Shown here: positions 8,653-16,999 of the stretch, one piece after another | Position numbering within the stretch: position 1 is the first letter of the stretch | How the letters are laid out: each line of letters starts with the position of its first letter | Assembly (NCBI GenBank): GCA_965230045.1 | Contig: OZ245940.1 | Span: 2,294,001 to 2,358,000 of the forward strand | Origin: G963662905 sp965230045 | GTDB lineage: Bacteria > Bacteroidota > Bacteroidia > Bacteroidales > WRLA01 | Direction of reading: 5' to 3' | Length of the DNA stretch: 64,000 nucleotides | The notes under the pieces: generated by a model | Databases searched by the model: none | What the model was told of the DNA's origin: nothing | Seen by the model: only the letters and a program-made list of their open reading frames with translations | Translations under genes and position numbers: made by a program

Positions 8653-8740
8653 CGAATAAGCTATCAAGCAGCTCCAGCATGTTGATCAGGCTTAATGAAA
8701 TTATCGGGACGGCATCCGCAATTACAATCCCGTTTTTCAT
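8627..8740 (-). pseudogene. Remnant of a PIN-domain (DUF3368-like) toxin
   Basis: A 37-codon frame starts with ATG and reads GIVIADAVPIISLSLI, then LELLDSLFDEIKIP. This closely resembles the first strand, helix and loop of DUF3368-type PIN ribonucleases, whose members begin with an (S/A)DxxPLIxLxxI pattern including the first catalytic Asp. It stops after 37 residues, against about 150 in the family, and I see no continuation in other frames beyond a membrane-like stretch. It lies downstream of a UPF0175-type antitoxin remnant on the same strand, which is the usual gene order for this toxin-antitoxin pair. I read it as a truncated, inactive toxin gene. Confidence 0.5.
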
Positions 8741-8766
8741 CCGTTTATTTTTTAATTTTCAAAGGT

Positions 8767-8782
8767 TCCCGCACCTGCGGGA
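8767..8782. repeat. Perfect 7-bp hairpin
   Basis: TCCCGCA and TGCGGGA separated by CC. It has no clear T-run on either side, so it is a weak terminator candidate for the minus-strand antitoxin remnant at best. Confidence 0.4.
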
Positions 8783-8875
8783 GAACTGCAAGATGAAAAA
8801 TAATCATTTTCTTGGGTGTTAATGATTGTTTTTATCCTGATTAATTCATGAAATTTCGTCATGAGCACGCAAAAC

Positions 8876-8965
8876 GCAATAAGAGAAAGGGAGCGCAGAT
8901 TTTTGGCGCACAGGAATAGCCGTAGCTATTTTGAGCACCAAAAAGATAGCATTCCTTTCTATTGC
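8876..8965. repeat. 90-bp nested palindrome
   Basis: Four nested inverted repeats share one centre near 8921. GCAATA (8876) pairs with TATTGC (8960). GAAAGG pairs with CCTTTC. ATTTTTGGCGC (8899) pairs with GCACCAAAAAGAT (one mismatch). AATAGC pairs with GCTATT around a CGTA loop. The whole segment can fold as one long interrupted hairpin in the 565-base gap 8463-9027. It could be a small intergenic repeat element or a structured RNA. No protein is encoded here. Confidence 0.6.
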
Positions 8966-9027
8966 AGCGGTTTATGTGCGTAATAGAATATTTTGTGAAT
9001 TATTCAGGTTATCATGCTTGTTTCATC

Positions 9028-9289
9028 CTATCTTAGTTTTTTGGAATCATCAATTATATCATCAAAGTTCAGGTTAGATATCGGAGTGTTGTGATCAACA
9101 AGAGTGTTTTCAAAATCATAGCGGGATAAGCCCGAAATCTGTGCAGCCTTTCCAATGGTTAGTTTTTTCATTTTGTAAAGCCTAATTGCTAATGATATTT
9201 TAAATTTGTTGTTCAAGCTCTTTCTCAGACTCATTCAATGCTAAAAGTATGTCTGATGGGAATTGAATTCTTATTTCATGCGTGTTCAT
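9028..9289 (-). pseudogene. UPF0175 family antitoxin, frameshifted
   Basis: Two frames together make a full UPF0175 antitoxin. From the ATG at 9289 the first frame gives MNTHEIRIQFPSDILLALNE and SEKELEQQI, then hits TAA. The second frame continues KISLAIRLYKMKKLTIGK, then AAQISGLSRYDFENTL and ends after DDIIDDSKKLR. Removing one T from the TTT near 9200 would join them into 86 residues, a normal length. The second part carries the helix-turn-helix GKAAQISGLSRYDF. The break is therefore either a true one-base insertion or a homopolymer sequencing error. The toxin-like remnant downstream is also broken, which favours real decay. Confidence 0.65.
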
Positions 9290-9346
9290 AGCAACTGATT
9301 TATTAATTCAAAGATACATAATATTATTTGAATCGCCTCTGCCCAA

Positions 9347-9412
9347 AAAAAGCCCCAACAAAGAAAGCGCTCCGCAATCGCAGATTCCAAACTTTCTTTG
9401 TTAAGGCTTTTT
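9347..9412. terminator. Bidirectional terminator between the pdh operon and the antitoxin locus
   Basis: Long stem AAAGCC-CC-AACAAAGAAAG against CTTTCTTTGTT-AA-GGCTTT with a 24-base loop. It has a run of A on the left and of T on the right, so it can work on both strands. It lies 131 bases beyond the lpd stop and would end the minus-strand pdh operon. Confidence 0.6.
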
Positions 9413-9542
9413 AAAATATTTCCTGTCAGCTAATGCTGTAAAATCCACGGAATATCAAAAATCAAACCGGATTCCCGTAGGGTACGGGATGAGGATTTGG
9501 ATTTTGAGCAACAACGCAGAAGTTGGACTTTATAATCAAACG

Positions 9543-10901
9543 TTAAATATGCAAAGCATGATCAATTGCATCAAATCCCGCCTCCATAAAAACTTCTGAA
9601 ATCGTCGGGTGGGCATGTACGGTGCGTGCTACATCATAAACTGTGCTTTCCACGGCCATAAATGCGCTTGCTTCGGCAATCATATCGGTGGCATTGGGTG
9701 CGGCAATCTGTACGCCAAGCACCTGGCCGTATTTCTTCTCGCTTAGCATACGGATAAAGCCTTCTTTTGTGCCTTCTGCCATGGCTTTTCCGTTGGCCGA
9801 AAGCGGAAACTGGCTTACTTTATAGTCGATGCCTTCTTCCTGCAACTGCCCTTCGGTACGTCCAATTTGAGCAATTTCCGGATCGCTGTACATATTCAAG
9901 GGATATTTGTTGTAGTCCATCGGCTCTTTAATGCCTTTGATGTAGTTTACGGTATGCAATCCCTGAGCGGAACCAATATGCGCATAAAAACTGCGTCCGT
10001 TCACATCGCCAATGGCAAAAATGCCTTCGATGCTTGTGCGGTTGTATTCATCCACTTTCAGGAAACCCTTCTCCATTTCAAAATCGAGTTCTGATTCCGG
10101 CAGTACGGCTGTGCGGGTTTTCGCATTGATTACCAAATCACAGCTCACTTGCTCGTCACCGATAATGAGACGGCCGTTCTCCAAAGTGCTGGTTTCTGCA
10201 TTTACTTCTGCACTGGTAATCAGCTTGATGCCGTCTTTCTTTAGCTTGCGCAACATGAAATCGCTGAGGTATTTATCGGCAAGGGGCAAAATATGCTCCG
10301 ATGGCGCTACGAGGCTTACCGTGCGTCCCGACATTATGAAAAACTGCGCCATTTCCACGGCTACAGCATTTTGTCCCACCACAACAATATTTTGAGGCAG
10401 TTCTTTGGTATGCCAAAGGTTTTTGATGTTCATCACCTTATCTTCAGGCAGATTTGCCTTCAGGGCAGGGGATACCGAACCGGTGGCGATCACAATATTT
10501 TTGGCGTGCAGCTTACGGTTGGCCACGCTTACGGATTTGTCGGCATTGATTTTGGCTTCACCTTTGATGATGTCCACACCATTCTTTTTCAGAAGGTAGG
10601 AAACGCCATGCGTCAGTTTGCTTACAATGTCGTTGGCGCGCCGGGCAGCCTGCTTCCAGTTAAAGCTGATTTTCTCCTGATCCAGGCCGTCCACGCCAAA
10701 AGCTTCGGCATCCTGCTTTATTTTGCGGAAAAGCTTGGCGCTTTCGATCACGGATTTGGAAGGGATGCAGCCCCAGTTGAGGCACATGCCGCCCACATTT
10801 TCTTTTTCAACAATGGCGGTTTTGATGCCCAGCTGTCCTGCGCGTATGGCAGCAACATATCCTGCGGGGCCTGAACCGATAATTATAAGATCGTAATCCA
10901 T
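9543..10901 (-). CDS. lpdA: Dihydrolipoyl dehydrogenase (E3)
   Basis: FAD-dependent E3 component that reoxidises dihydrolipoamide on E2 with NAD+. Features seen: the FAD dinucleotide motif GSGPAG at residues 9-14, the redox disulfide Cys40/Cys45 in GGMCLNWGCIPSK, a second nucleotide-binding segment (NIVVVGQNAVAVEMA), the FAD-binding IFAIGDVNG, and the C-terminal dimer-contact motif HPTISE with His431 and Glu436. Length 452 aa is normal. It is the last gene of the pdhA-pdhB-pdhC-lpd operon, 12 bases after the E2 gene, and so most likely serves the pyruvate dehydrogenase complex. Confidence 0.95.
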   Translation of the reverse strand: MDYDLIIIGSGPAGYVAAIRAGQLGIKTAIVEKENVGGMCLNWGCIPSKSVIESAKLFRKIKQDAEAFGVDGLDQEKISFNWKQAARRANDIVSKLTHGVSYLLKKNGVDIIKGEAKINADKSVSVANRKLHAKNIVIATGSVSPALKANLPEDKVMNIKNLWHTKELPQNIVVVGQNAVAVEMAQFFIMSGRTVSLVAPSEHILPLADKYLSDFMLRKLKKDGIKLITSAEVNAETSTLENGRLIIGDEQVSCDLVINAKTRTAVLPESELDFEMEKGFLKVDEYNRTSIEGIFAIGDVNGRSFYAHIGSAQGLHTVNYIKGIKEPMDYNKYPLNMYSDPEIAQIGRTEGQLQEEGIDYKVSQFPLSANGKAMAEGTKEGFIRMLSEKKYGQVLGVQIAAPNATDMIAEASAFMAVESTVYDVARTVHAHPTISEVFMEAGFDAIDHALHI

Positions 10902-10913
10902 AATGAATGCGTT

Positions 10914-12194
10914 TTAGTCAATGATTAATGAAACAGGATCTTCCAGATATCCCATTAGGGTATTCATAAAGCGGGCCACTTCGCCACCGTCCACAATGCG
11001 GTGGTCAACCGAAATGCTGAGCGGCTGCACGATTCCTTTCACGATTTCATCGTTTTTGATAATCGGCTTCTTGAATATCCTGCCTATGCCCAATATGGCC
11101 GATTGCGGGTAATTGATCACCGGAACGGCAAAGAGCCCACCGATGCTTCCGTAATTGGTGATGGTAAAGGTGCCATCTTTCATATCGTCCATAGTGAGCT
11201 TTCGGTCGCGGGCTTTAGCAGCAATTTCAGCAACTTTTTCTGCCAGTTCAAAAATGCTGAGTTTATCCGCATTTTTAATAACGGGCACAACGAGGCCTTC
11301 TTCAGTATCCACGGCAATTCCGATATTGTAATATTTCATATACACCATGCGGTTGTTGTCCATGTCCATGCGTGCATTCAGCGATTTATGCTTTTTCAGC
11401 GCCATGGCAGTGGCTTTGAGGATAAAGGGCAAATAGCTCAGTTTCACGCCTTTTTCTGCGAATGATGTTTTGAACTTATCGCGCACACGTACCAACTCCG
11501 AGATTTCGGCTTCTTCAAACACGCTCATATGCGCTGCGTTATGCTTGGAGTTGATCATATTGCGGGCAATGGCCTTGCGTATCTGGCTAAGGGTTTCGTA
11601 TTCCTCAACCGGATTTTCAGCTGTGGGCATGCTCGCGCTAGAGCTTACCGTAGCGCTCTGTCTGTTTTGCACATAGGCTTTGATGTCGTCGGTCATTACG
11701 CGACCTGCCGGGCCGGTTCCTTTGATATCGTTGATATCTACGTTCAGGTCTTTGGCCATAGCGCGTGCAACGGGTGTTGCCAATGCTTTGCGGCGGGCTT
11801 TGGGCTCATTACTGCTTTCTTCGTCGAAACCTTCGTCGGAAGATGGCAGGTAAGCACCGCTTCCGGCTACTTCAAGTGTGCCTACAACTCCTGCGCCTTC
11901 TTCTTCGATAGGCTCCTGTTTGCTGGCTTCTTCAATAGCTTCGGCTCCTTCAACGCCTTCTATTTCGATTTCTACGAGTGCGTCGCCTACATTGATGGTT
12001 TCGCCTTCTTTTCCGTAAATCGCTACAATTGTTCCGGTTTTTGGCGAGGGAATGTCAGTGACCACTTTATCGGTTTCCATATTGACCAGGGGCTGGCCGG
12101 ATTCTACCTGCTGTCCTTTCTCCACATACCATTCGGCAATGGTACCGTCTTCAAGGCCTTCCCCAATGTCCGGAAAATTAAATATATATCTCAT
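10914..12194 (-). CDS. pdhC: Dihydrolipoamide acetyltransferase (E2)
   Basis: Core component of the 2-oxo acid dehydrogenase complex. Domains in order: one lipoyl domain with Lys43 in METDKVV; an acidic Ala/Gly/Glu-rich linker; a peripheral subunit-binding domain near residues 140-175 (ATPVARAMAKDLNVDINDIK, then GTGPAGRV); and the CoA acyltransferase domain with the catalytic DHRIVDG (His398, Asp402) near the end. Length 426 aa. Its substrate cannot be read from E2 alone, but the E1 alpha neighbour resembles Bacillus PdhA, so acetyl transfer is likely. It sits 38 bases after pdhB. Confidence 0.93.
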   Translation of the reverse strand: MRYIFNFPDIGEGLEDGTIAEWYVEKGQQVESGQPLVNMETDKVVTDIPSPKTGTIVAIYGKEGETINVGDALVEIEIEGVEGAEAIEEASKQEPIEEEGAGVVGTLEVAGSGAYLPSSDEGFDEESSNEPKARRKALATPVARAMAKDLNVDINDIKGTGPAGRVMTDDIKAYVQNRQSATVSSSASMPTAENPVEEYETLSQIRKAIARNMINSKHNAAHMSVFEEAEISELVRVRDKFKTSFAEKGVKLSYLPFILKATAMALKKHKSLNARMDMDNNRMVYMKYYNIGIAVDTEEGLVVPVIKNADKLSIFELAEKVAEIAAKARDRKLTMDDMKDGTFTITNYGSIGGLFAVPVINYPQSAILGIGRIFKKPIIKNDEIVKGIVQPLSISVDHRIVDGGEVARFMNTLMGYLEDPVSLIID

Positions 12195-12232
12195 TTTTCT
12201 GAATTTTCGGATTAATAATCAGCTGTGCTGTA

Positions 12233-13210
12233 TTAAAATTTCACGGTTTTCTGGATTTCATAGAAAATCCTTTCGGGTTCGAGCATATAAAAATGTTCTC
12301 CACGCGGCAAGGGTACAATTGTATCGAAACCGGTAACGCGGTTTACAGGCGCTTCCAGATGCAGGAATGCTTCTTCATTGGCCAGTGCAGCCATTTCGGC
12401 GCCTACACCAAATGTAGTAGGACCTTCCGCAACAAATACCAGTCGGCCGGTTTTGCGTACCGATTTGGCAATGGTTTCGCGATCAAGCGGATAAATCGTC
12501 CTCAGGTCAATCAGCTCCACAGAAATGCCTTGTTTTTTCGCCAAAACCATGGCTTTTTGCACTTCACGGATAAGTGCGCCATAAGCAACTACCGTAACAT
12601 CAGAGCCTTGCGTCAGTACTTTCGCTTTGCCAATCGGGATGCTGAATTTTTCTTCGTTTACTTCCTGTTTGATGGCGCGATAGATGCGTTTGGGTTCCAT
12701 GAAAATCACCGGATCGTCCGATTCAATTGCGGAGATCAGTAAACCTTTGGCATCGTGGGGCGTAGATGGAATGACTACTTTCAGTCCGGGCACGTGGCCG
12801 TACATGGCTTCCATGCTTTCGGAATGGTGCTCCAGTGCGTTGATGCCGCCGCCGTATGGCATACGGATTACAATGGGTTGCTTGTAGCGACCGCGGGTAC
12901 GGTTGCGCATGCGTGCCACATGGCTGATCATCTGGTTAAAGCCCGGGTAAGCAAATCCGGAAAACTGCATTTCCACAACCGGGCGCAGTCCGTTGGTTGC
13001 CATGCCCACGGCAGTACCGATAATGGCCGACTCCGCCAGTGGTGAATCAAATACGCGTGCTTCGCCATGTTTTTTCTGCAAATGTTCCGTGATACGGAAT
13101 ACACCGCCTTCTACTCCTACGTCTTCTCCGTAAACTACTACATTGGGGTCATCGCCCAGTTTTATATCGATGGCATCGTTTAATGCCTGAACCATATTCA
13201 TTACTTTCAT
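12233..13210 (-). CDS. pdhB: Pyruvate dehydrogenase E1 component, beta subunit
   Basis: Transketolase-type E1 beta subunit that, with E1 alpha, decarboxylates the 2-oxo acid on thiamine diphosphate. Recognisable segments are VVYGEDVGVEGGVFRIT, the active-site region AESAIIGTAVGMA, and HSESMEAMYGHVPGLKVVIP. I start it at the ATG at 13210. That start overlaps the pdhA stop in an ATGA arrangement and has GGAGGAG just upstream. A longer frame beginning at 13228 would place this ribosome binding site inside the coding sequence. Length 325 aa matches the family. The overlap implies translational coupling with pdhA. Confidence 0.94.
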   Translation of the reverse strand: MKVMNMVQALNDAIDIKLGDDPNVVVYGEDVGVEGGVFRITEHLQKKHGEARVFDSPLAESAIIGTAVGMATNGLRPVVEMQFSGFAYPGFNQMISHVARMRNRTRGRYKQPIVIRMPYGGGINALEHHSESMEAMYGHVPGLKVVIPSTPHDAKGLLISAIESDDPVIFMEPKRIYRAIKQEVNEEKFSIPIGKAKVLTQGSDVTVVAYGALIREVQKAMVLAKKQGISVELIDLRTIYPLDRETIAKSVRKTGRLVFVAEGPTTFGVGAEMAALANEEAFLHLEAPVNRVTGFDTIVPLPRGEHFYMLEPERIFYEIQKTVKF

Positions 13211-14295
13211 TTCTGCTCCTCCTTCCATTTAAGATACTTTTCATAATAGCGCTGCTGGTCAATCAAATCCTGTGGTTTATCGACATAAAGATGGTCGAAA
13301 ACATCATCCAGTTTGTAGGCAGGATAATTTTCAGCGGCTTCAAATTGTGCATCCACTTCTTTTTTGTATTGCTTCAGCAGTTCTTCCTCGCCGGTTGCAT
13401 CATAAAGTTTGTTTTCGACAAGATACTTCCTGAGGCGGTCAACCGGATCTTTGGCTTCCCACGCCTGTTCTTCTTCCTTGGTGCGGTATTTTGTCGGGTC
13501 GTCGGAAGTTGTGTGTGCTCCTTTTCGGAAAGTTACGGCTTCGATGAGTACCGGTCCTTTTCCTTGGCGGCAATGTTTTGATGCTTCTTTAAGTGCCGCG
13601 TCCATCGCAAAGATGTCGTTGCCATCAACCTGAATGCCGGGAATTCCGTAGGCAATGGATTTAATGGCAATGCTCTTGGCATTTTGCTGCTTGTTGAAAG
13701 GCACACTGATGGCGAACTGGTTGTTTTGTACCAGAAAAACTACCGGTGCTTTCCAAACGGAAGCAAAATTGAGTGCTTCGTGGAAATCGCCTGTGGATGT
13801 ACCGCCATCGCCAACGATGCTGTAAACCACACTGTCTTCTTTTTTGTAATTTATGGCATAGCCAATTCCTGCTCCGTGGATCAGCTGCGAGGCAATAGGT
13901 ACGGAAATCGGCAGGATGTTTTGGGCATCTTTAAAAACCGTGCCGTCTTCATAGCCCATAAAGTAGAGGAAAACTTCTTTGAGTGTAGCACCTTTGGCCA
14001 GCCATGCGCCCAGCTCGCGAAATGCGGGCGTAAGCCAGTCCTGATCGCGCATGTTCAACGCCAGTCCGGCATGAATGGCTTCCTGACCATAGTTGGGTGG
14101 GTAGGTGTACATGCGTCCCTGACGCTGGTATGAAACAGCCATCATGTCGGCGGTGCGTGCAAAGAGCATGTCTTTATAGGCTTTCACGAGGCGCTCATTG
14201 TCAATCTCAGGCATAAATTCCGGATTGATGACCTTTCCTTCATCATCCATAACCTGAAACAACTGCTCCTTGATTGGATCATATTTTTTAAACAT
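13207..14295 (-). CDS. pdhA: Pyruvate dehydrogenase E1 component, alpha subunit
   Basis: Thiamine-diphosphate-binding E1 alpha subunit. The TPP motif is GDGGTSTGDFHEA with the closing Asn-Asn about 25 residues on (FLVQNNQFAIS). The phosphorylation-loop-like segment HTTSDDPTKYR is also present. Overall it resembles Bacillus PdhA (TYPPNYGQEA, then GIPGIQVDGND) more than branched-chain BkdA, which supports pyruvate as substrate, though this is inference. First gene of a four-gene operon, with AGGAGG 6 bases before the ATG. I found no exact TAnnTTTG box in its upstream region. Confidence 0.93.
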   Translation of the reverse strand: MFKKYDPIKEQLFQVMDDEGKVINPEFMPEIDNERLVKAYKDMLFARTADMMAVSYQRQGRMYTYPPNYGQEAIHAGLALNMRDQDWLTPAFRELGAWLAKGATLKEVFLYFMGYEDGTVFKDAQNILPISVPIASQLIHGAGIGYAINYKKEDSVVYSIVGDGGTSTGDFHEALNFASVWKAPVVFLVQNNQFAISVPFNKQQNAKSIAIKSIAYGIPGIQVDGNDIFAMDAALKEASKHCRQGKGPVLIEAVTFRKGAHTTSDDPTKYRTKEEEQAWEAKDPVDRLRKYLVENKLYDATGEEELLKQYKKEVDAQFEAAENYPAYKLDDVFDHLYVDKPQDLIDQQRYYEKYLKWKEEQK

Positions 14296-14486
14296 TTTAC
14301 CTCCTATTATAATTTAGTGTCATTTTAAATAGTCTCTTTTTGTTATCTAAATTGATTCTACAAAAGTCTGCAAGTACTTTGGTATAATCAATTTGCACAA
14401 GTCGAACAACCGGTAGGGTCTTTTGTTCAAGGGCATGATTATTGCTTTGCAATTATTTTTTTTGCTGAAAATTGATTTACAATATG

Positions 14487-14517
14487 TTTTGGTCATATTT
14501 ATAAAGCTGTATCTTTG
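14487..14517 (+). promoter_or_regulatory. Promoter of the GNAT acetyltransferase gene
   Basis: TTTTG at 14487-14491 and TATCTTTG at 14510-14517, 18 bases apart, fit the Bacteroidota consensus. The expected start of transcription is near 14522, 20 bases before the ATG. Confidence 0.55.
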
Positions 14518-14541
14518 AGAGAAGAATTTTGAAATTGAAAA

Positions 14542-15081
14542 ATGGAAATTTTAGGAAGTAAATTTATCCTGCGTCCTTTTCGCGCCGAAGATGCATCATC
14601 ATTAGCCAAATTTGCCAATGACAAGCGGATTAGCTGTAATCTGCGAGATGCTTTTCCGCATCCTTATACGCTAAAAGATGCGGAGTTTTATATTGAGAAT
14701 ATTGCTTCGTCCAAAGTGAATTTTGTGCTTGCCATTGATGTTCAGAGCCAGGTTTGCGGAAGTATTGGTGTGCATCCTGGCATGGATGTTTACAGGCTGA
14801 GCGGCGAGATCGGTTACTGGCTTTGCCCGCTGTATCACCGGCAGGGCATTGGTACAGAGGCTGTGCGATTGATGACGCAGCATGCATTTGAAAAAATGGG
14901 CCTGATCCGTCTTTATGCTGCTGTTTTTGAAGGAAATATAGCAAGTATGAAAACTCTGGAAAAAGCCGGTTACAAGCGGGAAGGGAAACACAGAAATGCC
15001 GTAATTAAAGAAGGCAGGGTGCTGGACGAAGTGGTTTATGCCTGCCTGAAGGAGGAATGGAATTTTAAAATCCGTAAATAA
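14542..15081 (+). CDS. GNAT family N-acetyltransferase (RimJ/RimL-like)
   Basis: 179-residue acetyl-CoA-dependent N-acetyltransferase of the RimL group. It starts with the usual LRPFRAEDA, has the beta-strand region GEIGYWLCPLYHRQGIGTEA in which Q/R-x-x-G-x-G/A forms the acetyl-CoA pyrophosphate loop, and ends with the conserved helix VFEGNIASMKTLEKAGYKREG. The acceptor, whether ribosomal protein, small amine or other, cannot be told from sequence. A good promoter precedes it and the formyltransferase-like gene follows after 9 bases, so the two are probably cotranscribed. Confidence 0.88.
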   Translation: MEILGSKFILRPFRAEDASSLAKFANDKRISCNLRDAFPHPYTLKDAEFYIENIASSKVNFVLAIDVQSQVCGSIGVHPGMDVYRLSGEIGYWLCPLYHRQGIGTEAVRLMTQHAFEKMGLIRLYAAVFEGNIASMKTLEKAGYKREGKHRNAVIKEGRVLDEVVYACLKEEWNFKIRK

Positions 15082-15090
15082 TAAACACTT

Positions 15091-16038
15091 ATGACAACTT
15101 CAAACGAACAGATTCTTGACCGGATTATATTGGGGCATGAGCCGGGACGTCAGATTTTTGATGATTTAGGTGATTCTTCCTGGGGGCAGCTTTTTTTGCC
15201 CTCAGAAAACGAAAGGACGCAAAATGATGGAGCAGGATTGCGCATTGCTGTTTTTGGGAGTTATTTGATGGGATACAAAGTGGTGGAATACCTGAAGCGA
15301 ATGCAGCGGGCCAATACCGGAAGGCTCAGTGTTTGTGGCATGGTTACCGATGATCCGGTTAGCCCCGATGCAAAGATATCTGTCAGAAGAAGGATTTGGC
15401 GGCTGTTTGAAGAGCGGCAAATGATGAATCTCGAATCGGCTATTGTGGAATCGGGCTTGTCGGGCGGGATTCCGGTTTATACCGGTAAAGTTAAATCCGC
15501 TTATTTTCGCAGTCTCCTCAAAGAGTGGAATCCGGATGTGATCTTGGTTTGTGTTTTCGGGCAGGTACTCGATGATTTTATTATTGAATTTCCGAAACGT
15601 GGAATTTTTAACTTTCACCCTTCTGATTTGCTGCATCATCTTGGTGCCGGGCCGCAACCATATCAGGATTTGATCAACCGCGATGCAAAAACTTCCAGGG
15701 TAAGTATTCACGAATTGACCACAGAAGTAGATGCCGGGCGAATTGTGGGGCAGTCGTCGGAAATTAATGTGCGCATGGAGGATGGCAGCATCACGGATAA
15801 TGTTTTGATTATTGACGACAAAATGATTGGCCCGATCGGGATCATGCTCTGTATGCTTGTGAAAGCACTGGTGCTGCATAAAGAAGAAGGCTTGGAAGGG
15901 CGCATCCACCATATTGATTTTTCCAAACATTTCAGTCCTGAATACAGGGAACAGCTAATGGAACCGATCCATCATAAAACCCATAGTGAGGAGCTCCCGG
16001 AATTATCAGGTTCAATTGAGTATTCGATACCGTCCTGA
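15091..16038 (+). CDS. Formyltransferase-fold protein (Fmt/GART-like), unknown substrate
   Basis: 315-residue protein with the formyl transferase fold. An N-terminal Rossmann segment (LRIAVFGSYLMGYKVVEYL, residues about 48-66) is followed by DVILVCVFGQVLDDF. The catalytic-type motif FNFHPSDLLHHLGAGPQPYQ holds the Asn and His, and EVDAGRIVGQ supplies the Asp seen in methionyl-tRNA and glycinamide formyltransferases. It lacks the C-terminal tRNA-binding domain of Fmt and has an extra acidic tail, so it is probably not the Met-tRNA formyltransferase. Such enzymes can formylate amino sugars, and the adjacent acetyltransferase would fit that, but this is a guess. Confidence 0.7.
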   Translation: MTTSNEQILDRIILGHEPGRQIFDDLGDSSWGQLFLPSENERTQNDGAGLRIAVFGSYLMGYKVVEYLKRMQRANTGRLSVCGMVTDDPVSPDAKISVRRRIWRLFEERQMMNLESAIVESGLSGGIPVYTGKVKSAYFRSLLKEWNPDVILVCVFGQVLDDFIIEFPKRGIFNFHPSDLLHHLGAGPQPYQDLINRDAKTSRVSIHELTTEVDAGRIVGQSSEINVRMEDGSITDNVLIIDDKMIGPIGIMLCMLVKALVLHKEEGLEGRIHHIDFSKHFSPEYREQLMEPIHHKTHSEELPELSGSIEYSIPS

Positions 16039-16041
16039 TTT

Positions 16042-16872
16042 TTAATCCTCTTTCCGGTTTCGTGCAATACGGCTTTCAATTGCTGCCAGGGAGCTTGCTG
16101 TTATGAGGCTTGCAATCAGTGAAATAAGTGTGCCCCAATAAATGCCTGTTGCCGGAAAAGCCAGCATCGCGCCCAGCGCATAAACCGCAATGGTAATGGA
16201 GCCCACAGGAACCATGCGTACCATGGAAGCAAGAAAACGGGGGTCATTGTTCCAATGGATTACGATCATTGATGAAGCTAGTCCGGCTGGAAACATAGCG
16301 ATTACGCCAGCCCAGAATGGGTTCATGGTTTCTGCCAGTAAACTTACCAGCGATATCAGCGTTCCAACAAATAAAGCTCTGATCAAAAGGCTTTTACGTC
16401 CGTAATGATGCGCTTCGACCTTTTGCGCCTTTTTCCTTTTGAGCAGGAAATTTATGGCAATTACAAAAAGCAGGTAAATCGCAATTCCTGCAAGCAAGGA
16501 TGTGTGCCTGAAAATAATGAAGGGAAGGGCAGCCAAAAGCCAAATGCCCGCGCTCAGGATAAAAGATACAATAGTACTCAGGGTTTTTTGCGATTTGGCG
16601 CGTGCAAGTATTCCGGCTATCCGGACATAAACATAAGGATACAGAACAGCCAACCCAAGTGCCGGGATGGATGCAGGGACAATTTGAGCAACTGCTTCGG
16701 CAGACTGGCCGTATCCCAAAAAGAAATATCCCAGAATAATGGTGGATGGCAGCGAAAGAACGATGCCTGAGAATTTTGGTGGCAACTTTTCGGCTAAAAG
16801 CGACAATACAGATATCAAGCTACCTCCCAGAATAAAGGAGATGATTAATTGAATGAGGAGTTCTGTTTGCAT
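16042..16872 (-). CDS. Multi-pass membrane protein with an internal duplication
   Basis: Unknown integral membrane protein of 276 residues with about eight hydrophobic segments. Two halves resemble each other: FILGGSLISVLSLLAEKLPP near the N-terminus and FVGTLISLVSLLAETMNP near the middle, each followed by a WAG/FSG-I-x-x-P segment and another membrane helix. This suggests a duplicated transporter-like unit. A polar loop rich in Lys/Arg (KRKKAQKVEAHHYGRKS) links the halves. I use the ATG at 16872, because the longer frame from 16917 adds a charged non-membrane stretch (GQRHYIHKNP). It is convergent with the formyltransferase-like gene, 3 bases apart. Confidence 0.75.
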   Translation of the reverse strand: MQTELLIQLIISFILGGSLISVLSLLAEKLPPKFSGIVLSLPSTIILGYFFLGYGQSAEAVAQIVPASIPALGLAVLYPYVYVRIAGILARAKSQKTLSTIVSFILSAGIWLLAALPFIIFRHTSLLAGIAIYLLFVIAINFLLKRKKAQKVEAHHYGRKSLLIRALFVGTLISLVSLLAETMNPFWAGVIAMFPAGLASSMIVIHWNNDPRFLASMVRMVPVGSITIAVYALGAMLAFPATGIYWGTLISLIASLITASSLAAIESRIARNRKED

Positions 16873-16934
16873 AAGTTGCAAGATAGGGTTTTTATGTATA
16901 TAATGCCTTTGCCCCAAACTTAAGTCAGGGATAA

Positions 16935-16966
16935 TTTGCCATGAAGGCTCAATTTTTTACCTTTGC
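16935..16966 (+). promoter_or_regulatory. Promoter of the MORN-repeat protein gene
   Basis: TTTG at 16935-16938 and TACCTTTG at 16959-16966 with a 20-base spacer, a textbook Bacteroidota promoter. The leader to the ATG at 17000 is about 29 bases. Confidence 0.6.
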
Positions 16967-16999
16967 GTTATTAATCCACAATAAAAAAAATTAGAACTC

